Shown here in pieces: positions 50,942-61,681 of a DNA stretch of 64,000 nt (the stretch's first letter is position 1; each line of letters begins with the position of its first letter). Source of the stretch: Flagellimonas onchidii. Lineage in GTDB: Bacteria; Bacteroidota; Bacteroidia; Flavobacteriales; Flavobacteriaceae. The notes under the pieces were generated by a model that searched no databases, had not been told where the DNA came from, and saw only the letters and a program-made list of their open reading frames with translations. The DNA lies in NCBI RefSeq assembly GCF_004804315.1, contig NZ_SRXX01000008.1:62001-126000 (forward strand), read 5' to 3'. A program made the translations under genes and the position numbers.

Positions 50942-53900
50942 AGAGTAGAATTTGCAGATACTTTTACCAATTGCAGTGCTTCGCCATTATTTCCTGCCAG
51001 TAAATAGAGTTCATCGAGAATATTGATGAAATTTAAATTTTTGACATCTTGGGACATAAACAATCCGGTGGTATTTGAATTAATGGTTTGAAAATACCCG
51101 TCACCATTATTTTTTAAGACCATTCCGTAACCGGCATCATTTCGAGGTGTTTCGATTTCTGATGCAAACAAATTTCCGGCTACGATAAGATCTTTTGCGC
51201 CATCGTTATCCAAATCGTAACCCAAAATGGAATTTATGGATGAAATCTGAGCCAATTCCGGGAATTCCACAAAATCAAAATTTCCACCTCCGTTGTTTAC
51301 AAGAACACCGCTTTTAAAATTGTATGCCACTAAGTGCAATGCTTTGGATAATTTTTCAGGACCATAAATGTCGGAAAGTGTAGATTTTCCAAAAAGATCG
51401 TAGGAAGGAGTTATTTTTTTTATTGATGGCATTTGTTGTGATGAGCATTCACGACCCCTGACCGGGTAAAGTTCACCAAAATTATAGTAACCCAAAACCA
51501 AATCTTTTTTACCGTTGTCATCAAAATCATGATAGTAAACTTCGAAAGGGTTCTTTTGGTCTGCTTTGTACTTGTAATTTTGCCCTAAGTTTCCAAGAAT
51601 ATAATCCTCATCTCCATCATTATCGATATCAAGAGGTTTGATGGAGAAATACCATCCCGATAAACCATTTAGTGAACTTAAATCTGCTTTGCTGAAAACA
51701 CCATCGTTATTGGTCAAGAAAGTGGGTTGCATCCATTCACCTACAACACTTAGATCCAAATCACCGTCTTGATCATAATCCGTCCATGAAGCATCAGTGA
51801 CCAATCCAATAGAGTTAAGGTCTGGGGCAATAGTATCGGTTACGTTGATAAATTTTCCATTTTCATTCTTAAAAAGAAGGCTGTTTGCTGCTGTTGGATA
51901 ATCATGTGGGATGAATCTTCCGCCTATAAAAACATCCATGAAACCATCATTATTATAGTCCGCAATTCGAATTTTTGAACTACTAACCGGAATTTGCGGA
52001 AATAGGTCTTTTCTTAGCACAAACCTACCATTACGATTTTCATATAAACGGTCAATATAGTTGGGTGAGTCGGCTTGAAACTCATTTCCTCCTGTAGCCA
52101 CAATTAGGTCTTTGTCGCCATCATTGTCAAAATCGAAAAATTGTGCGTCCACATCTTCAAAAATGGCTTCTTTGTCAAAGGTCTGCTGAAGCTGAAAGGA
52201 GCCATCAGATTTTTGGATGTACAGATTGGATGCTGTCCCTGTACTTTGTCCCAAGAAAAAGTCATCTCGGCTATCACCATTAATATCACCTACGGCCAAA
52301 GCGGGACCAAAGGTTGACATTTTATGGGGCAACAGCACTTGTGATTTGTAGTCATCAAAATCATTTTCAACATGTGAAACTTCAAGATTTAAAACAGCAG
52401 ATTCAAATCTTTTACTGTTTTCGGGTAGCTCCTGGATGTTCAGATTTTCCTCAGGGTGGTATGTTATGGTAGTGGTGTTGTTAATATTAGGATTATAGAT
52501 ACGCTGTATCTTTTTTCCTGGCCACGTGACAAGTAGTGAATCAATAGAGTTTTTACCTCCTAGACCAATGACAATTTTTGGGGGAACGGAGGATTGATAG
52601 CCGCGAACACTATAATTTTCATAAACCTGTTCTTGGTTACCAGAATATACTTTGACTCTTGCCCCAATTCCCATGGCGTTTTGGGAAGGGCCTTTGAACA
52701 GCAACTTTAAGTAATTGGAAGACTGGCGCAGATTTGAATTGTTCCTTAATATCATGGCCTTTGAGTCTACATTATTGATAACAAGATCCAAATCACCATC
52801 ATTGTCCAAATCGGCATAGGCTGCCCCGTTGGAGTAGGTGCCTTCAGGGTTGTTTAACCAGAGTTCAGAAGTATTTTCAAAAATGAGTCCACCTGTGTTC
52901 TTATAAAAATAGTTTACATGAGGTCGGTGAGGAGTGGTTTCAATAAGATGGGTTATTTTTTCTTCATTGGTGAGGGCATCGTGGTTTTCACGAAGGTATT
53001 TTTGCAAATTGTTGAAGTAATCCTTGTTCCTGAAATCCCTTTTAATTCCATTGGAAATAAAAATATCTTTTAAGCCATCGTTGTCAAAATCGGCTAAAAG
53101 TGGCGCCCAGCTCCAGTCCGTATTAGAAATCCCTGCCATTTGACCTACCTCTGAAAAATAAGGGGTGCCCGAAGTATCAATATGACCACTGTTTTTTTGC
53201 AGTGTGTTGTACATATATTGGAAATGTTTACCAGCTGCTATGTTGTTATTGAATTTTTGTGGATTCATACTGGCCATACTGGTTTTCATTCCATAATTAT
53301 CCTCAGAAACCATATCCAAAGTCAAAATATCTACAAAACCGTCATTGTCGAAGTCAGCAATATCATTTCCCATGGCAAAATTGGAAATATGGTTGGTTGC
53401 TTTTTTTACGACTTCTTTAAAAGTTCCATTTTTTTGATTGATATACAGATAATCTGGTTCGTCATAGTCGTTAGAGATATAGATATCGGGCCATCCATCA
53501 TCATTCAGGTCGCTTACTCCTACGCCAAGTCCGTAGGAGACCGAATTTGAATAAATGCCCACTTTTTGGGTTACATTTACGTATTTACCATCTTGGTTTT
53601 CATAAAATCTGTCGCCCAGCGGGGAAAAAGCTTCGGTATTGCCCAGTGAAAAGGTTTGGGGGTTATGGTTCATCAGGTACATGTCTAAATCACCATCCAA
53701 GTCATAATCCAAAAAGGCAGATTGAATAGAGTTTCCAGTATCCGCCAACCCATACTTTTCAGCAGATTCCTCAAAAATTGGTATTCCCTTATTGTTGGTT
53801 CCCTTGTTTATAAAAAGCTCGTTTTGAAGTAAAGACTTTTTCTCATAGGGACCGGATTTACAAATATAAATATCCAGTAATCCGTCATTGTTGATATCCA

Positions 53901-54273
53901 CCATATTGGTTCCAGTGGCCCAACCTCTTTTACCAACAGTTTTTGATGGTTGACTAATATCCTTGAACTCAAGATTTCCTTCATTGAGGTAAAGTGCGTT
54001 GTTCTCTAAGTTTGAAGTGAAATAGATGTCTTCCAATCCATCATTGTTCACATCACCTACAGCAACGCCCGCACCATTATACACATATTCATAAAGAAAA
54101 GAGTTGGTCAGTTTGTTCTCCACATTGACATTCACAAAATGAATATTAGTTTGGTCTGCATCCATCTTCTGAAAAAGGAAAGAAGAATCTTCTTGGGTAG
54201 TGTTGCATGAGGACAAACATGCCAAGAGTAAGAACAAAAAGGGATATATGCTGTTTGCTATTTTCTTTTTCAT
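50938..54273 (-). CDS. VCBS/FG-GAP repeat lipoprotein with ASPIC/UnbV domain
   Basis: A 1111-residue lipoprotein (LLLACLSSC lipobox near residue 23). It contains many FG-GAP/VCBS calcium-binding units of the form GDVNNDGLEDIYF, VDINNDGLLDIYI, DYDLDGDLDMYLMN spread over residues 65-450 and again 650-1090. The ASPIC/UnbV domain lies about residues 520-590 (YLKLLFKGPSQNAMGIGARVKVYSGN). Such proteins are common beside SusCD pairs and are thought to sit on the cell surface as glycan-binding or structural parts. A terminator separates it from SusD, so it may have its own promoter in the 54274-54320 stretch. Confidence 0.9.
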   Translation of the reverse strand: MKKKIANSIYPFLFLLLACLSSCNTTQEDSSFLFQKMDADQTNIHFVNVNVENKLTNSFLYEYVYNGAGVAVGDVNNDGLEDIYFTSNLENNALYLNEGNLEFKDISQPSKTVGKRGWATGTNMVDINNDGLLDIYICKSGPYEKKSLLQNELFINKGTNNKGIPIFEESAEKYGLADTGNSIQSAFLDYDLDGDLDMYLMNHNPQTFSLGNTEAFSPLGDRFYENQDGKYVNVTQKVGIYSNSVSYGLGVGVSDLNDDGWPDIYISNDYDEPDYLYINQKNGTFKEVVKKATNHISNFAMGNDIADFDNDGFVDILTLDMVSEDNYGMKTSMASMNPQKFNNNIAAGKHFQYMYNTLQKNSGHIDTSGTPYFSEVGQMAGISNTDWSWAPLLADFDNDGLKDIFISNGIKRDFRNKDYFNNLQKYLRENHDALTNEEKITHLIETTPHRPHVNYFYKNTGGLIFENTSELWLNNPEGTYSNGAAYADLDNDGDLDLVINNVDSKAMILRNNSNLRQSSNYLKLLFKGPSQNAMGIGARVKVYSGNQEQVYENYSVRGYQSSVPPKIVIGLGGKNSIDSLLVTWPGKKIQRIYNPNINNTTTITYHPEENLNIQELPENSKRFESAVLNLEVSHVENDFDDYKSQVLLPHKMSTFGPALAVGDINGDSRDDFFLGQSTGTASNLYIQKSDGSFQLQQTFDKEAIFEDVDAQFFDFDNDGDKDLIVATGGNEFQADSPNYIDRLYENRNGRFVLRKDLFPQIPVSSSKIRIADYNNDGFMDVFIGGRFIPHDYPTAANSLLFKNENGKFINVTDTIAPDLNSIGLVTDASWTDYDQDGDLDLSVVGEWMQPTFLTNNDGVFSKADLSSLNGLSGWYFSIKPLDIDNDGDEDYILGNLGQNYKYKADQKNPFEVYYHDFDDNGKKDLVLGYYNFGELYPVRGRECSSQQMPSIKKITPSYDLFGKSTLSDIYGPEKLSKALHLVAYNFKSGVLVNNGGGNFDFVEFPELAQISSINSILGYDLDNDGAKDLIVAGNLFASEIETPRNDAGYGMVLKNNGDGYFQTINSNTTGLFMSQDVKNLNFINILDELYLLAGNNGEALQLVKVSANSTL

Positions 54274-54320
54274 AGGGCAATATTATGTTTGAACACCAAA
54301 CCGAGCAGAGAAATATAAAA

Positions 54321-54350
54321 AAGTAAAGGAAGAACGATCTTCCTTTACTT
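54321..54350 (-). terminator. Terminator after SusD
   Basis: A perfect 13-bp stem, AAGTAAAGGAAGA and TCTTCCTTTACTT with a 4-nt loop, is followed on the minus strand by five T and an A/T-rich stretch. It lies between the susD and VCBS genes. Confidence 0.8.
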
Positions 54351-54416
54351 AATCAAATAAATAAAATTAACTCAAACTATATATATAAATTCCTTTGGGA
54401 ATTTTTTCGTTAAGCA

Positions 54417-56099
54417 TTATTGGGCAAACCATAAAGTTGTTCTTTGTAAGTTTTCTCCTTGAATACCCTCTACCGCGCCAAAATTTTCATTATCTTGTGC
54501 TCCAGAACCGTACCTCATACGTTGCGGGTATACCCCGTTTAAATCTCCTGGTCCGTAAATAATAAAATCGGATACACCATTTGCCAATTCGCTCGGATAT
54601 CCTGTATCGCGAACGACTGTCCAAGCCTCAAAGCCATCCGTATAACTTACCAACCATCTTTGATGGGCTATTTTTTCCAGTTTTTCATCATCAGAGCCCA
54701 CTGTAATATTGGCGGCGTCTTCGTTGGCAATATAGGTATCAACATCTCCATCCGGAATGCTCCATAATTTCATTGCTTCTCTTATGCCGGATTCAAACAG
54801 TGCTTGTGCATCACCACCGGACAGACCTCTTACAGAAGCCTCTGCCTGCAAAAAATAAGCTTCTGCACTGGTCAAGACAATTTCTGGATATGCATCCACT
54901 TGGGTACCTTTTTCCTGTATGACCCGGTCGCTCGGTGTGCTAAATAAGTCATAACGTACGTAAGATTGTGTATCTCCATTGATTCTAGTTGGTTGTCCAA
55001 TATATTGTCCAGGTGTAAGCTCAATTGTAGTGACAGTACCATCAACGGTAACCGTATAATCTGCTCCTGCTCTGTCCAGAGCTGCTATTATAAAATCCAA
55101 ACGATCTTGATAGTTAGGGTCTGGAGTCTCAGTGTTATTTTCAAACAGGAAAGTACCTCCTTCTGCTGGTTTTGCATAAACTTCCAACCTTGGGTCATTG
55201 TTATCCTGTAACATATTGATAAGGGTAGCACCCAGGGTCCAATCTGAACCACCACCAAAGTTGTGCCAGATATCACCATAAGCTGCAGCTGCCCATTGAC
55301 TAATCACAAAATCCTTTTTCATGGTTACACTACCACTTTCAGCATTCAGAAGTGGTGCGCCCAAAGCTTCACTAATTGCTGCTGCTGCAAAATTTTCCCC
55401 GGGAGCACCTAGAGCACGCATTGCTATTCTCAACTTTAGTGTATTGGCCAAGCGTTTCCATTGTTGTAAATCCCCGCCACAATAAATATCGTTCTCCCCA
55501 GCATCATCTACACCAATCCCTGTTCTTTCAGTATCGCCAATAGTTGCCATTGCTGCATCCAAATCAGCAATAATTCCCTGATAGATAACCGATTGTTCAT
55601 CGAATTTAGGTTGCAAAATCCCTTCCACACCTGCTTCAGTATATGGTACCATGCCAAAAGTATCCGTATGCATTTGATAGTACAATCCCTTTATGATCAA
55701 TGACATAGCATACATATACTCGTTTTCCAATTCAGCACCTTCTTCCACAAATTCCTGAAAGTTGAGTATATTTCCTAAGTAGTTGTTCAACCAATCAAAA
55801 GTAGCATTCGTATAATCTTCCCTATAGGTATAGCACAACTCATCAGACCACCAAGAGGAGTTATGTCCAAAAGTAAAATGACCAGCATAACGATCTGCAT
55901 GGATCAAGTGTGCCCTCCAATAGGGAAAACGATCGGGGGAATATAACCGAAACTGTACATCTGTCAAGAAGAATTTAGCACTTACTTCATCAGCAAGAAA
56001 ACCACTCTGATCAGTGTTCATTTCATCAAAATCATCGGTACAGGATGTTGCCAGGACCAAACACAACAACATACCCGTCATTAATTTAATTCTTTTCAT
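54417..56099 (-). CDS. SusD/RagB-family glycan-binding lipoprotein (SusD-like, short form)
   Basis: A protein of about 560 residues beginning MKRIKLMTGMLLCLVLATSC, with the lipobox at ATSC. It belongs to the SusD-like family with TPR-like helices: ADRYAGHFTFGHNSSWWSDELCYTY near the N-terminus, MHTDTFGMVPYTEAG, LQQWKRLANTLKLRIAMRA, and the C-terminal QRWLVSYTDGFEAWTVVRDTGYP. It would cap the SusC channel and bind oligosaccharide at the surface. I chose ATG 56099 over the upstream frame start at 56123, which would overlap susC and lacks a signal. The gap to susC is 10 nt. Confidence 0.93.
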   Translation of the reverse strand: MKRIKLMTGMLLCLVLATSCTDDFDEMNTDQSGFLADEVSAKFFLTDVQFRLYSPDRFPYWRAHLIHADRYAGHFTFGHNSSWWSDELCYTYREDYTNATFDWLNNYLGNILNFQEFVEEGAELENEYMYAMSLIIKGLYYQMHTDTFGMVPYTEAGVEGILQPKFDEQSVIYQGIIADLDAAMATIGDTERTGIGVDDAGENDIYCGGDLQQWKRLANTLKLRIAMRALGAPGENFAAAAISEALGAPLLNAESGSVTMKKDFVISQWAAAAYGDIWHNFGGGSDWTLGATLINMLQDNNDPRLEVYAKPAEGGTFLFENNTETPDPNYQDRLDFIIAALDRAGADYTVTVDGTVTTIELTPGQYIGQPTRINGDTQSYVRYDLFSTPSDRVIQEKGTQVDAYPEIVLTSAEAYFLQAEASVRGLSGGDAQALFESGIREAMKLWSIPDGDVDTYIANEDAANITVGSDDEKLEKIAHQRWLVSYTDGFEAWTVVRDTGYPSELANGVSDFIIYGPGDLNGVYPQRMRYGSGAQDNENFGAVEGIQGENLQRTTLWFAQ

Positions 56100-56109
56100 C
56101 GCAAAATTT

Positions 56110-59100
56110 TTAAAAGTTAACATTTAGGCTAAGTCCAAAACTTCTTGTGGTAGGAAGCGCATAAAACAATACACCTTGGGCAAAGTTGGAAGTAGAGTAG
56201 CTTGACTCTGGATCAAAATTATCAGCCTTTTTATATAAAAATAATAAATTTCTGCCAACCGCACTTACGGTAGCGCTTTGTACAAAGGTGCTTTTCAAAA
56301 GTTTACTGGGAAATGAATAACTTAAACTCACCTCTCTCAATCTAAAATTCGTTTGATCAAATACATATTCCGATGCTATACCGCTTACAGCTCCCCAATA
56401 ATCTTGGGCGCTGATTGTTGTTGTGTTGGGAGAAAACGTTCCGTCATCATTTTCAATTACTCCATCTACAAGGATACCACTGTCCCGGAATTGCAACGAT
56501 CTTTCTGAAACCCCGGAAGCATCCAGGGCAGCATCTGTAAAGGAATATACTTCCCCACCAACCCTAAAATCAATTAAGGTGTTTAAGGTTAGGTTTTTGT
56601 ATCTAAAAGTATTGGTAAAGCCCCCAGTAAAATCTGGTTGGTAGTTTCCAAATTTCTCCCGTTCAGAGGTCGCTTGAGGAAGACCTGCGGCATTCACGAT
56701 TAATTGTCCTTGATCATTACGCCGCCAGGTTGTAGTCTCAATATCCCCAAAACCTTCCCCGGCTCTCGCAACAACTGAAACCCCTGCTGCTGAACTGAAA
56801 TCAAATATATCCTGGCCTTCCACTAAACTTACAAGTTTGTTCTTGTTCCTAGCCAAATTGAGGGAAGCATCCCATGAAAAATCTTGAGTTTGGATAGGCA
56901 CACCTCCCACCAATATCTCAAAACCTTTGTTAGTGATTTCACCTACATTGGTCCTAAAATTTTCAAACCCTGCACCAGCACCCAATGGCACATCAAATAT
57001 TAAGTCTGTGGATTTAATGTCATAATAGGACAAATCCGCATATAGTCGATTTCCAAACGCTCTTAACTCCAGACCAAATTCTGTGGAAGTAACCTCTTCT
57101 GGACGAAGACTTTCACTAAAAAGAGTGTTTTGTCTACTTACCACTACATTGTCCAAAAAGCCATTAGCAGCAATCCTAAATGTATTTACCAATTGTTGTG
57201 AATCTGTATCGTTACCCACTGTAGCCACACTTCCCCTAACCTTTAGCAGGTCTATTGAATTCCCCAAATCAAAAACTTCATTCAACAACGCACTTAAACT
57301 GGCAGAGCTATAGAAATAAGAACGATTGTCTGCAGCAAGGGCGGAAGACCAGTCATTTCTACCTGTTAAGTCTAAATACAACATATCATTATAGGCCAAA
57401 GATGCTGAACCATAAACAGAATTGATGCTTTTTTGAACTCTTTGCCCTTGTTCTGCAAATAGGTCTTCCGTATTAGCCAAAATAGGTCTTCCCGGAATTT
57501 TAAAGTTCTCTCCACGGGTATTTGAGCTGATTGTCGTAAAACGAAGCGCATTGGCACCGGCATTGGCAGTCAAACTAAACTTTTCATTCAAATTCTTGTT
57601 AAACATAAGCAAGAAATCATAGTTGGTCTCAGTTCTGTCGTTTTTTCCAAAACGGATTATGCCATCTCCAAAGAAATGGTGACCAACTCGGGTTATACCT
57701 TCAGTGTCTTGGGTAATATCATCCGTACCTACACGAACAAAAGCAGACAGCCAATCAGTAAATTCATATTGTAATTTGGCGAAACCCGTGACCCTACTTC
57801 TTCGGTCTAAGTTGGAATCGTGATTTAAAATCCAATAAGGGTTGCCACCTGCAGAAGTGGGTGCAATTACTCTAAAGATAGCATTAGGATTATCTGGATC
57901 AACAGGTCGTATAGGGCTCTCCAAATCTTGGAAAACCTGAAGATCGGAAAGCCTTACGTTTCTTGCCAAAGGCCAGATATATGCAGCAACGCCTTCAGTA
58001 CCTTGATTTGGCCTATTACGTGCTGTTTGCTTAAAGTACGTAATCCTGGCATCCAAGCTCAATTTGTCGCTCAAGTTGGTAAAAGCCCTTAGGTTAAAGT
58101 TATCCCGGTCAATTCCAGAATTTGGAAGAATGGATTCAATATCTGAATTGGTGTATGAGAAACGAACAGAGGTGTTTTCACTTCCACCACTCAATGCTAT
58201 GGTATTGATAAAACTTGTACCGGTCTCGAAAAAGTCCTTCACGTTATCCGGTTGCGCCAAATAGGCCCTTTGTTGACCATTGTAGGCCAATTGTTGGGAA
58301 CCATCAAACCTTGGACCCCATGATCCTGCACTTGCAACAGTATTGGCCTGGACGTTCAGGGCGTCGTCTGGATTAAGTTGCGGGAAATTCCCATCAGTAC
58401 CTCTTCCATATTGGTTTTGATATTTTGGCAACACCAAAGGATTCTCAAACAAGGCATTGGAAGTAAAAGAAACTCCCAAACCTTTATTAAATGCACCTTT
58501 CTTCGTGGTAATGATTATTACCCCATTACTGGCCCTAGAACCATAAAGTGCCGCTGCGTTAGGTCCTTTTAAAACGGACATGGATTCAATATCATCAGGG
58601 TTAAGGTCAGATACACCATCACCTAGATTGTTGACATTAAATTGACCTGAGCCATCTGGTGCACCCAATGCGGTATTGTCAATTGGCACCCCATCCACTA
58701 CATATAACGGTTGGTTATTTCCTGTAATGGAATTGTTCCCTCTGATAACTACCCTGGAACCACTACCAGCCCCAGAAGTATTTTGGGAAATAACAACACC
58801 AGCGACCTTACCGGCCAACGAATTGATAACGTTAGGTTCCTTTGCCAAGGAAACTGCACTACCATCAACTTCCGTCACAGAATATCCCAAAGATTTTTTC
58901 TCCCTACTGATACCTAGAGCCGTAATCACAACCTCATCCAACTGGCTTAAATCCTCAACCAGAGAGACATCAATAGTAGTAGATTGTCCGGAAGTTGCAA
59001 TTTCTTGCGTGGCAAATCCAATATAGGAAAATACCAATGTAGCGCCTTCGCCAACTTCGATAGTATAGTTACCATCAAAATCTGTTTGCGTACCATTGCT

Positions 59101-59601
59101 GGTTCCTTTTTCAATTATGCTGGCCCCTGGCAGGGGGTTGCCATCGGCATCAGTAACCGTTCCTGATACTTGAAACTGGAACAAGCCATTGTTAATTAAC
59201 TGTTCTATAATGGCCGGAGGCGGATCTTTATCTTTTGATCTGGTGAGAACAATCTGTTTGTCAACTATTCTATATTGTATTTTTGAATTTTTAAACAACC
59301 GATTTAGCACATTCTCAATGCCTTTACGATTTACCTTTATCGATACCATCCTTTCGGTATCCACATCTTCAAGGTTATAAAAAAACTTGAACTCGGTTTG
59401 ATTTTCTATTTCCTTGAATACATTTTCAATAAGTGCTTCTTCAATATCCAAGCTTATTTTTGTCTTTTGGGCGTAGGAAGTATATGCCTGCAATTGAAGG
59501 AATGACACAACAATAAATAAAACGGTCAGTCTCATCTTTAGGTTGAATAATACGGGCAAAGGGTATATCTCCATACCTCTTAGCCATATAAGATTTTTCA
59601 T
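56110..59601 (-). CDS. SusC/RagA-family TonB-dependent transporter with STN domain
   Basis: A 1163-residue transporter. A signal region (to about residue 45, YTSYAQ) precedes an STN secretin/TonB domain (about 50-115). The carboxypeptidase-regulatory-like domain lies at about 143-225 (VSGTVTDADGNPLPGASIIEKGT). The plug follows (about 230-360, with LPLYVVDGVPIDN-type and NAAALYGSRASNGVIIITTKKG segments), and then the large barrel. The STN domain usually signals to a FecR-type anti-sigma factor, and a FecR gene lies upstream. The neighbouring GH92 gene suggests mannose-containing glycans as substrate. Confidence 0.95.
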   Translation of the reverse strand: MKNLIWLRGMEIYPLPVLFNLKMRLTVLFIVVSFLQLQAYTSYAQKTKISLDIEEALIENVFKEIENQTEFKFFYNLEDVDTERMVSIKVNRKGIENVLNRLFKNSKIQYRIVDKQIVLTRSKDKDPPPAIIEQLINNGLFQFQVSGTVTDADGNPLPGASIIEKGTSNGTQTDFDGNYTIEVGEGATLVFSYIGFATQEIATSGQSTTIDVSLVEDLSQLDEVVITALGISREKKSLGYSVTEVDGSAVSLAKEPNVINSLAGKVAGVVISQNTSGAGSGSRVVIRGNNSITGNNQPLYVVDGVPIDNTALGAPDGSGQFNVNNLGDGVSDLNPDDIESMSVLKGPNAAALYGSRASNGVIIITTKKGAFNKGLGVSFTSNALFENPLVLPKYQNQYGRGTDGNFPQLNPDDALNVQANTVASAGSWGPRFDGSQQLAYNGQQRAYLAQPDNVKDFFETGTSFINTIALSGGSENTSVRFSYTNSDIESILPNSGIDRDNFNLRAFTNLSDKLSLDARITYFKQTARNRPNQGTEGVAAYIWPLARNVRLSDLQVFQDLESPIRPVDPDNPNAIFRVIAPTSAGGNPYWILNHDSNLDRRSRVTGFAKLQYEFTDWLSAFVRVGTDDITQDTEGITRVGHHFFGDGIIRFGKNDRTETNYDFLLMFNKNLNEKFSLTANAGANALRFTTISSNTRGENFKIPGRPILANTEDLFAEQGQRVQKSINSVYGSASLAYNDMLYLDLTGRNDWSSALAADNRSYFYSSASLSALLNEVFDLGNSIDLLKVRGSVATVGNDTDSQQLVNTFRIAANGFLDNVVVSRQNTLFSESLRPEEVTSTEFGLELRAFGNRLYADLSYYDIKSTDLIFDVPLGAGAGFENFRTNVGEITNKGFEILVGGVPIQTQDFSWDASLNLARNKNKLVSLVEGQDIFDFSSAAGVSVVARAGEGFGDIETTTWRRNDQGQLIVNAAGLPQATSEREKFGNYQPDFTGGFTNTFRYKNLTLNTLIDFRVGGEVYSFTDAALDASGVSERSLQFRDSGILVDGVIENDDGTFSPNTTTISAQDYWGAVSGIASEYVFDQTNFRLREVSLSYSFPSKLLKSTFVQSATVSAVGRNLLFLYKKADNFDPESSYSTSNFAQGVLFYALPTTRSFGLSLNVNF

Positions 59602-59656
59602 ATTTTTGTTCTTTTTTGGTGATTTTTACTTGTTTTACGATCACTAAAATTTTGAT

Positions 59657-59684
59657 ATCAGGGAATGTTACCGCATTCCCTGAT
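59657..59684 (-). terminator. Hairpin between fecR and susC
   Basis: ATCAGGGAATG (59657-59667) and CATTCCCTGAT (59674-59684) form a perfect 11-bp stem with a 6-nt loop. Tails are A/T-rich on both sides. It would end the fecR transcript or reduce read-through into susC. Confidence 0.6.
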
Positions 59685-59763
59685 TTATTTTAGCCATCTT
59701 CTTTCAGGTCAATTACATTTTTTTAAGTCATGTTGTTTTAGTTTTTGTTAGTTTTCGTTTTTG

Positions 59764-60921
59764 TCAGTTGTCTTCTTTTGGTTTTTCAATCAATATGGTA
59801 TTGTCCTTGATCGTATAGTTGAACAATCTACTTTCCGTAAATGTCCGCATCACCTGTTCTATGGTTTCATTGTCGAAAATTGCCTGATACCTCTGGTCGT
59901 TCAGGTCTTTGTATTGGTTCTCTATTTGCACATTATACTTTCGTTCCAATACTTTTAAAATATCCTTAAAGGTTTTTTTATGGAAAACGACTTTGCCTTC
60001 CATCCATGCTATGTGATTATACACGTTGGTCTCTTCAACCGTCAATCTTTTTCCACTGTTATCCCACATACCCATTTGGCCGGGTTCAAGAGCGATCACA
60101 CTATCCAGATGCTCACTATTTAAGGTTACTTTTCCTTCTACCAAAACTGCGGAAACTTCTTTATCATCTTCATAGGCAGAAACATTGAATTGGGTCCCCA
60201 ATACCTCCACGTCCATAGTTTCTGTATGAACAGTAAATGGGGATTTTTCATTTTTGGCCACATCAAAAAAAGCTTCTCCCTTTAAAAAAACGGTACGGGC
60301 ATCACCAATGAAATATTCAGGATATCTCAACGTAGATCCCGCATTGACATGTACTATTGTCCCATCTGACAGTTTAAGATTGAACGTTTTTCCATAGGGA
60401 ACCATCAGTGTATTATAGGCTACTGTTGTTTTATTTCCCGAATACTCCCCATAATTGAGCGTGTCGCCTTTTTGTGCACTGACTATATCACCTTTTTTTG
60501 AACGGATTTCCTTTTCTTTTCCCAATTCAATGGTCTTAATTGAACCATCGCCCAATTGCAAGGTGATTTTTTCATCCGCTATGATGAGTTCTTCAACATT
60601 ATTTCCTTGGGAAAACAAGTATAGCGAATACCCCAATCCGATCAAACCAACAAAGAGTGCCGCATACCTAAACATTTTTAGCGATATAAAAGAGCGTTTA
60701 TTGGATTTTTTCCGTGATAGAGCAAATACTATTTTGTTGTATGCTTCTTTTCCGTTAAAATCGTGCTGGGCTTCATTAATCAAATGATATAACCGAATTT
60801 CATTTTTAAGAAATTCTCTGTTTTCCGGGTTTTGAATCCACTTGCTTAATTCTCTTGATTCTTCGAATGAGATCTCGTTTTTCAAGAATTTTTCAATAAG
60901 GCCTTCAATATGTTTTTTCAC
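59764..60921 (-). CDS. FecR-family anti-sigma factor
   Basis: A 385-residue protein with a cytoplasmic N-terminal segment that would bind the sigma factor (FLKNEISFEESRELSKWIQNP). One membrane helix (about 82-104, MFRYAALFVGLIGLGYSLYLF) is followed by the FecR domain (about 185-290, VPYGKTFNLKLSDGTIVHVNAGSTL and VEVLGTQFNVSAYEDD). A C-terminal DUF4974 domain (about 315-383) contacts the STN domain of the transporter. It is transcribed toward susC and away from the sigma factor gene. Confidence 0.94.
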   Translation of the reverse strand: MKKHIEGLIEKFLKNEISFEESRELSKWIQNPENREFLKNEIRLYHLINEAQHDFNGKEAYNKIVFALSRKKSNKRSFISLKMFRYAALFVGLIGLGYSLYLFSQGNNVEELIIADEKITLQLGDGSIKTIELGKEKEIRSKKGDIVSAQKGDTLNYGEYSGNKTTVAYNTLMVPYGKTFNLKLSDGTIVHVNAGSTLRYPEYFIGDARTVFLKGEAFFDVAKNEKSPFTVHTETMDVEVLGTQFNVSAYEDDKEVSAVLVEGKVTLNSEHLDSVIALEPGQMGMWDNSGKRLTVEETNVYNHIAWMEGKVVFHKKTFKDILKVLERKYNVQIENQYKDLNDQRYQAIFDNETIEQVMRTFTESRLFNYTIKDNTILIEKPKEDN

Positions 60922-61072
60922 CTCTGTTTTTTTAATAATACTGTCCCAAATACAAAAACCCCCACTCTAAATTCATTTTTTTGTAATTTTTTATACTGTT
61001 TATTATAGAAATGATTTTTTTGGGCATATTATATATACTTGTATTTTGTGCCAGCAATATCTTAGAGATTTT

Positions 61073-61666
61073 ATGGGGCGCCATTTAGAGAATCAGGAAG
61101 ATTTGATTTCCCGTGTTAGGTCAGGGGATAGGGGTGCATACAAAATAGTTTATTTACATTACTACCCAAAGCTGCGCGTTTACATTCTAAATTTTACCCA
61201 AGACAGTTATATTGCCGAAGACATTGCCCAAGAAGTATTGTTGAAATTATGGAAAAAAAGAAAATCGTTACATCTTAAAAAATCAATCAACGCTTATCTG
61301 TACAAATTGGCCTATCACGAATTTTATGACCTCAACAAAAAGAAAAAGAAACATGCCAATGAGCTCGAAAAGCTCAGGTATTCCGTTTTGAGCGAATTAT
61401 TGTCCAGAGAAAACGAAACTGATTTTCAACTACGCTTACAAAAGGTCCATAAAGCCATTGAGGAACTGCCGCCCCGCCGTAAAGAAATTTTTATTCTTTG
61501 CAAAAAACATGGAATGCGATATAAAGACATTGCCCAAGAACTGGGGATTTCAATAAAAACAGTTGAAAACCAGATGGGCAAAGCGATGTCAGAAATCAGA
61601 AAAAAGGTAAATTCCAAGCTGGTTGCATTACTTTTTTTACTGAGCAAAAGATTAAATATTATTTAA
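61073..61666 (+). CDS. FecI-type ECF sigma factor
   Basis: A sigma factor of about 197 residues. Region 2 holds YKIVYLHYYPKLRVYILNFTQDSYIAEDIAQEVLLKLWKKR. Region 4 holds LPPRRKEIFILCKKHGMRYKDIAQELGISIKTVENQMGKAMSEIRK. ATG 61073 is chosen; a TTG at 61046 would give nine more residues. It is divergent from fecR, whereas fecI and fecR commonly lie in line. Together with FecR and the STN-bearing SusC it forms a trans-envelope signal path that should switch on the SusCD operon. It converges with the GH92 gene, 15 nt away. Confidence 0.92.
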   Translation: MGRHLENQEDLISRVRSGDRGAYKIVYLHYYPKLRVYILNFTQDSYIAEDIAQEVLLKLWKKRKSLHLKKSINAYLYKLAYHEFYDLNKKKKKHANELEKLRYSVLSELLSRENETDFQLRLQKVHKAIEELPPRRKEIFILCKKHGMRYKDIAQELGISIKTVENQMGKAMSEIRKKVNSKLVALLFLLSKRLNII

Positions 61667-61681
61667 GGATTTCATTCAAAT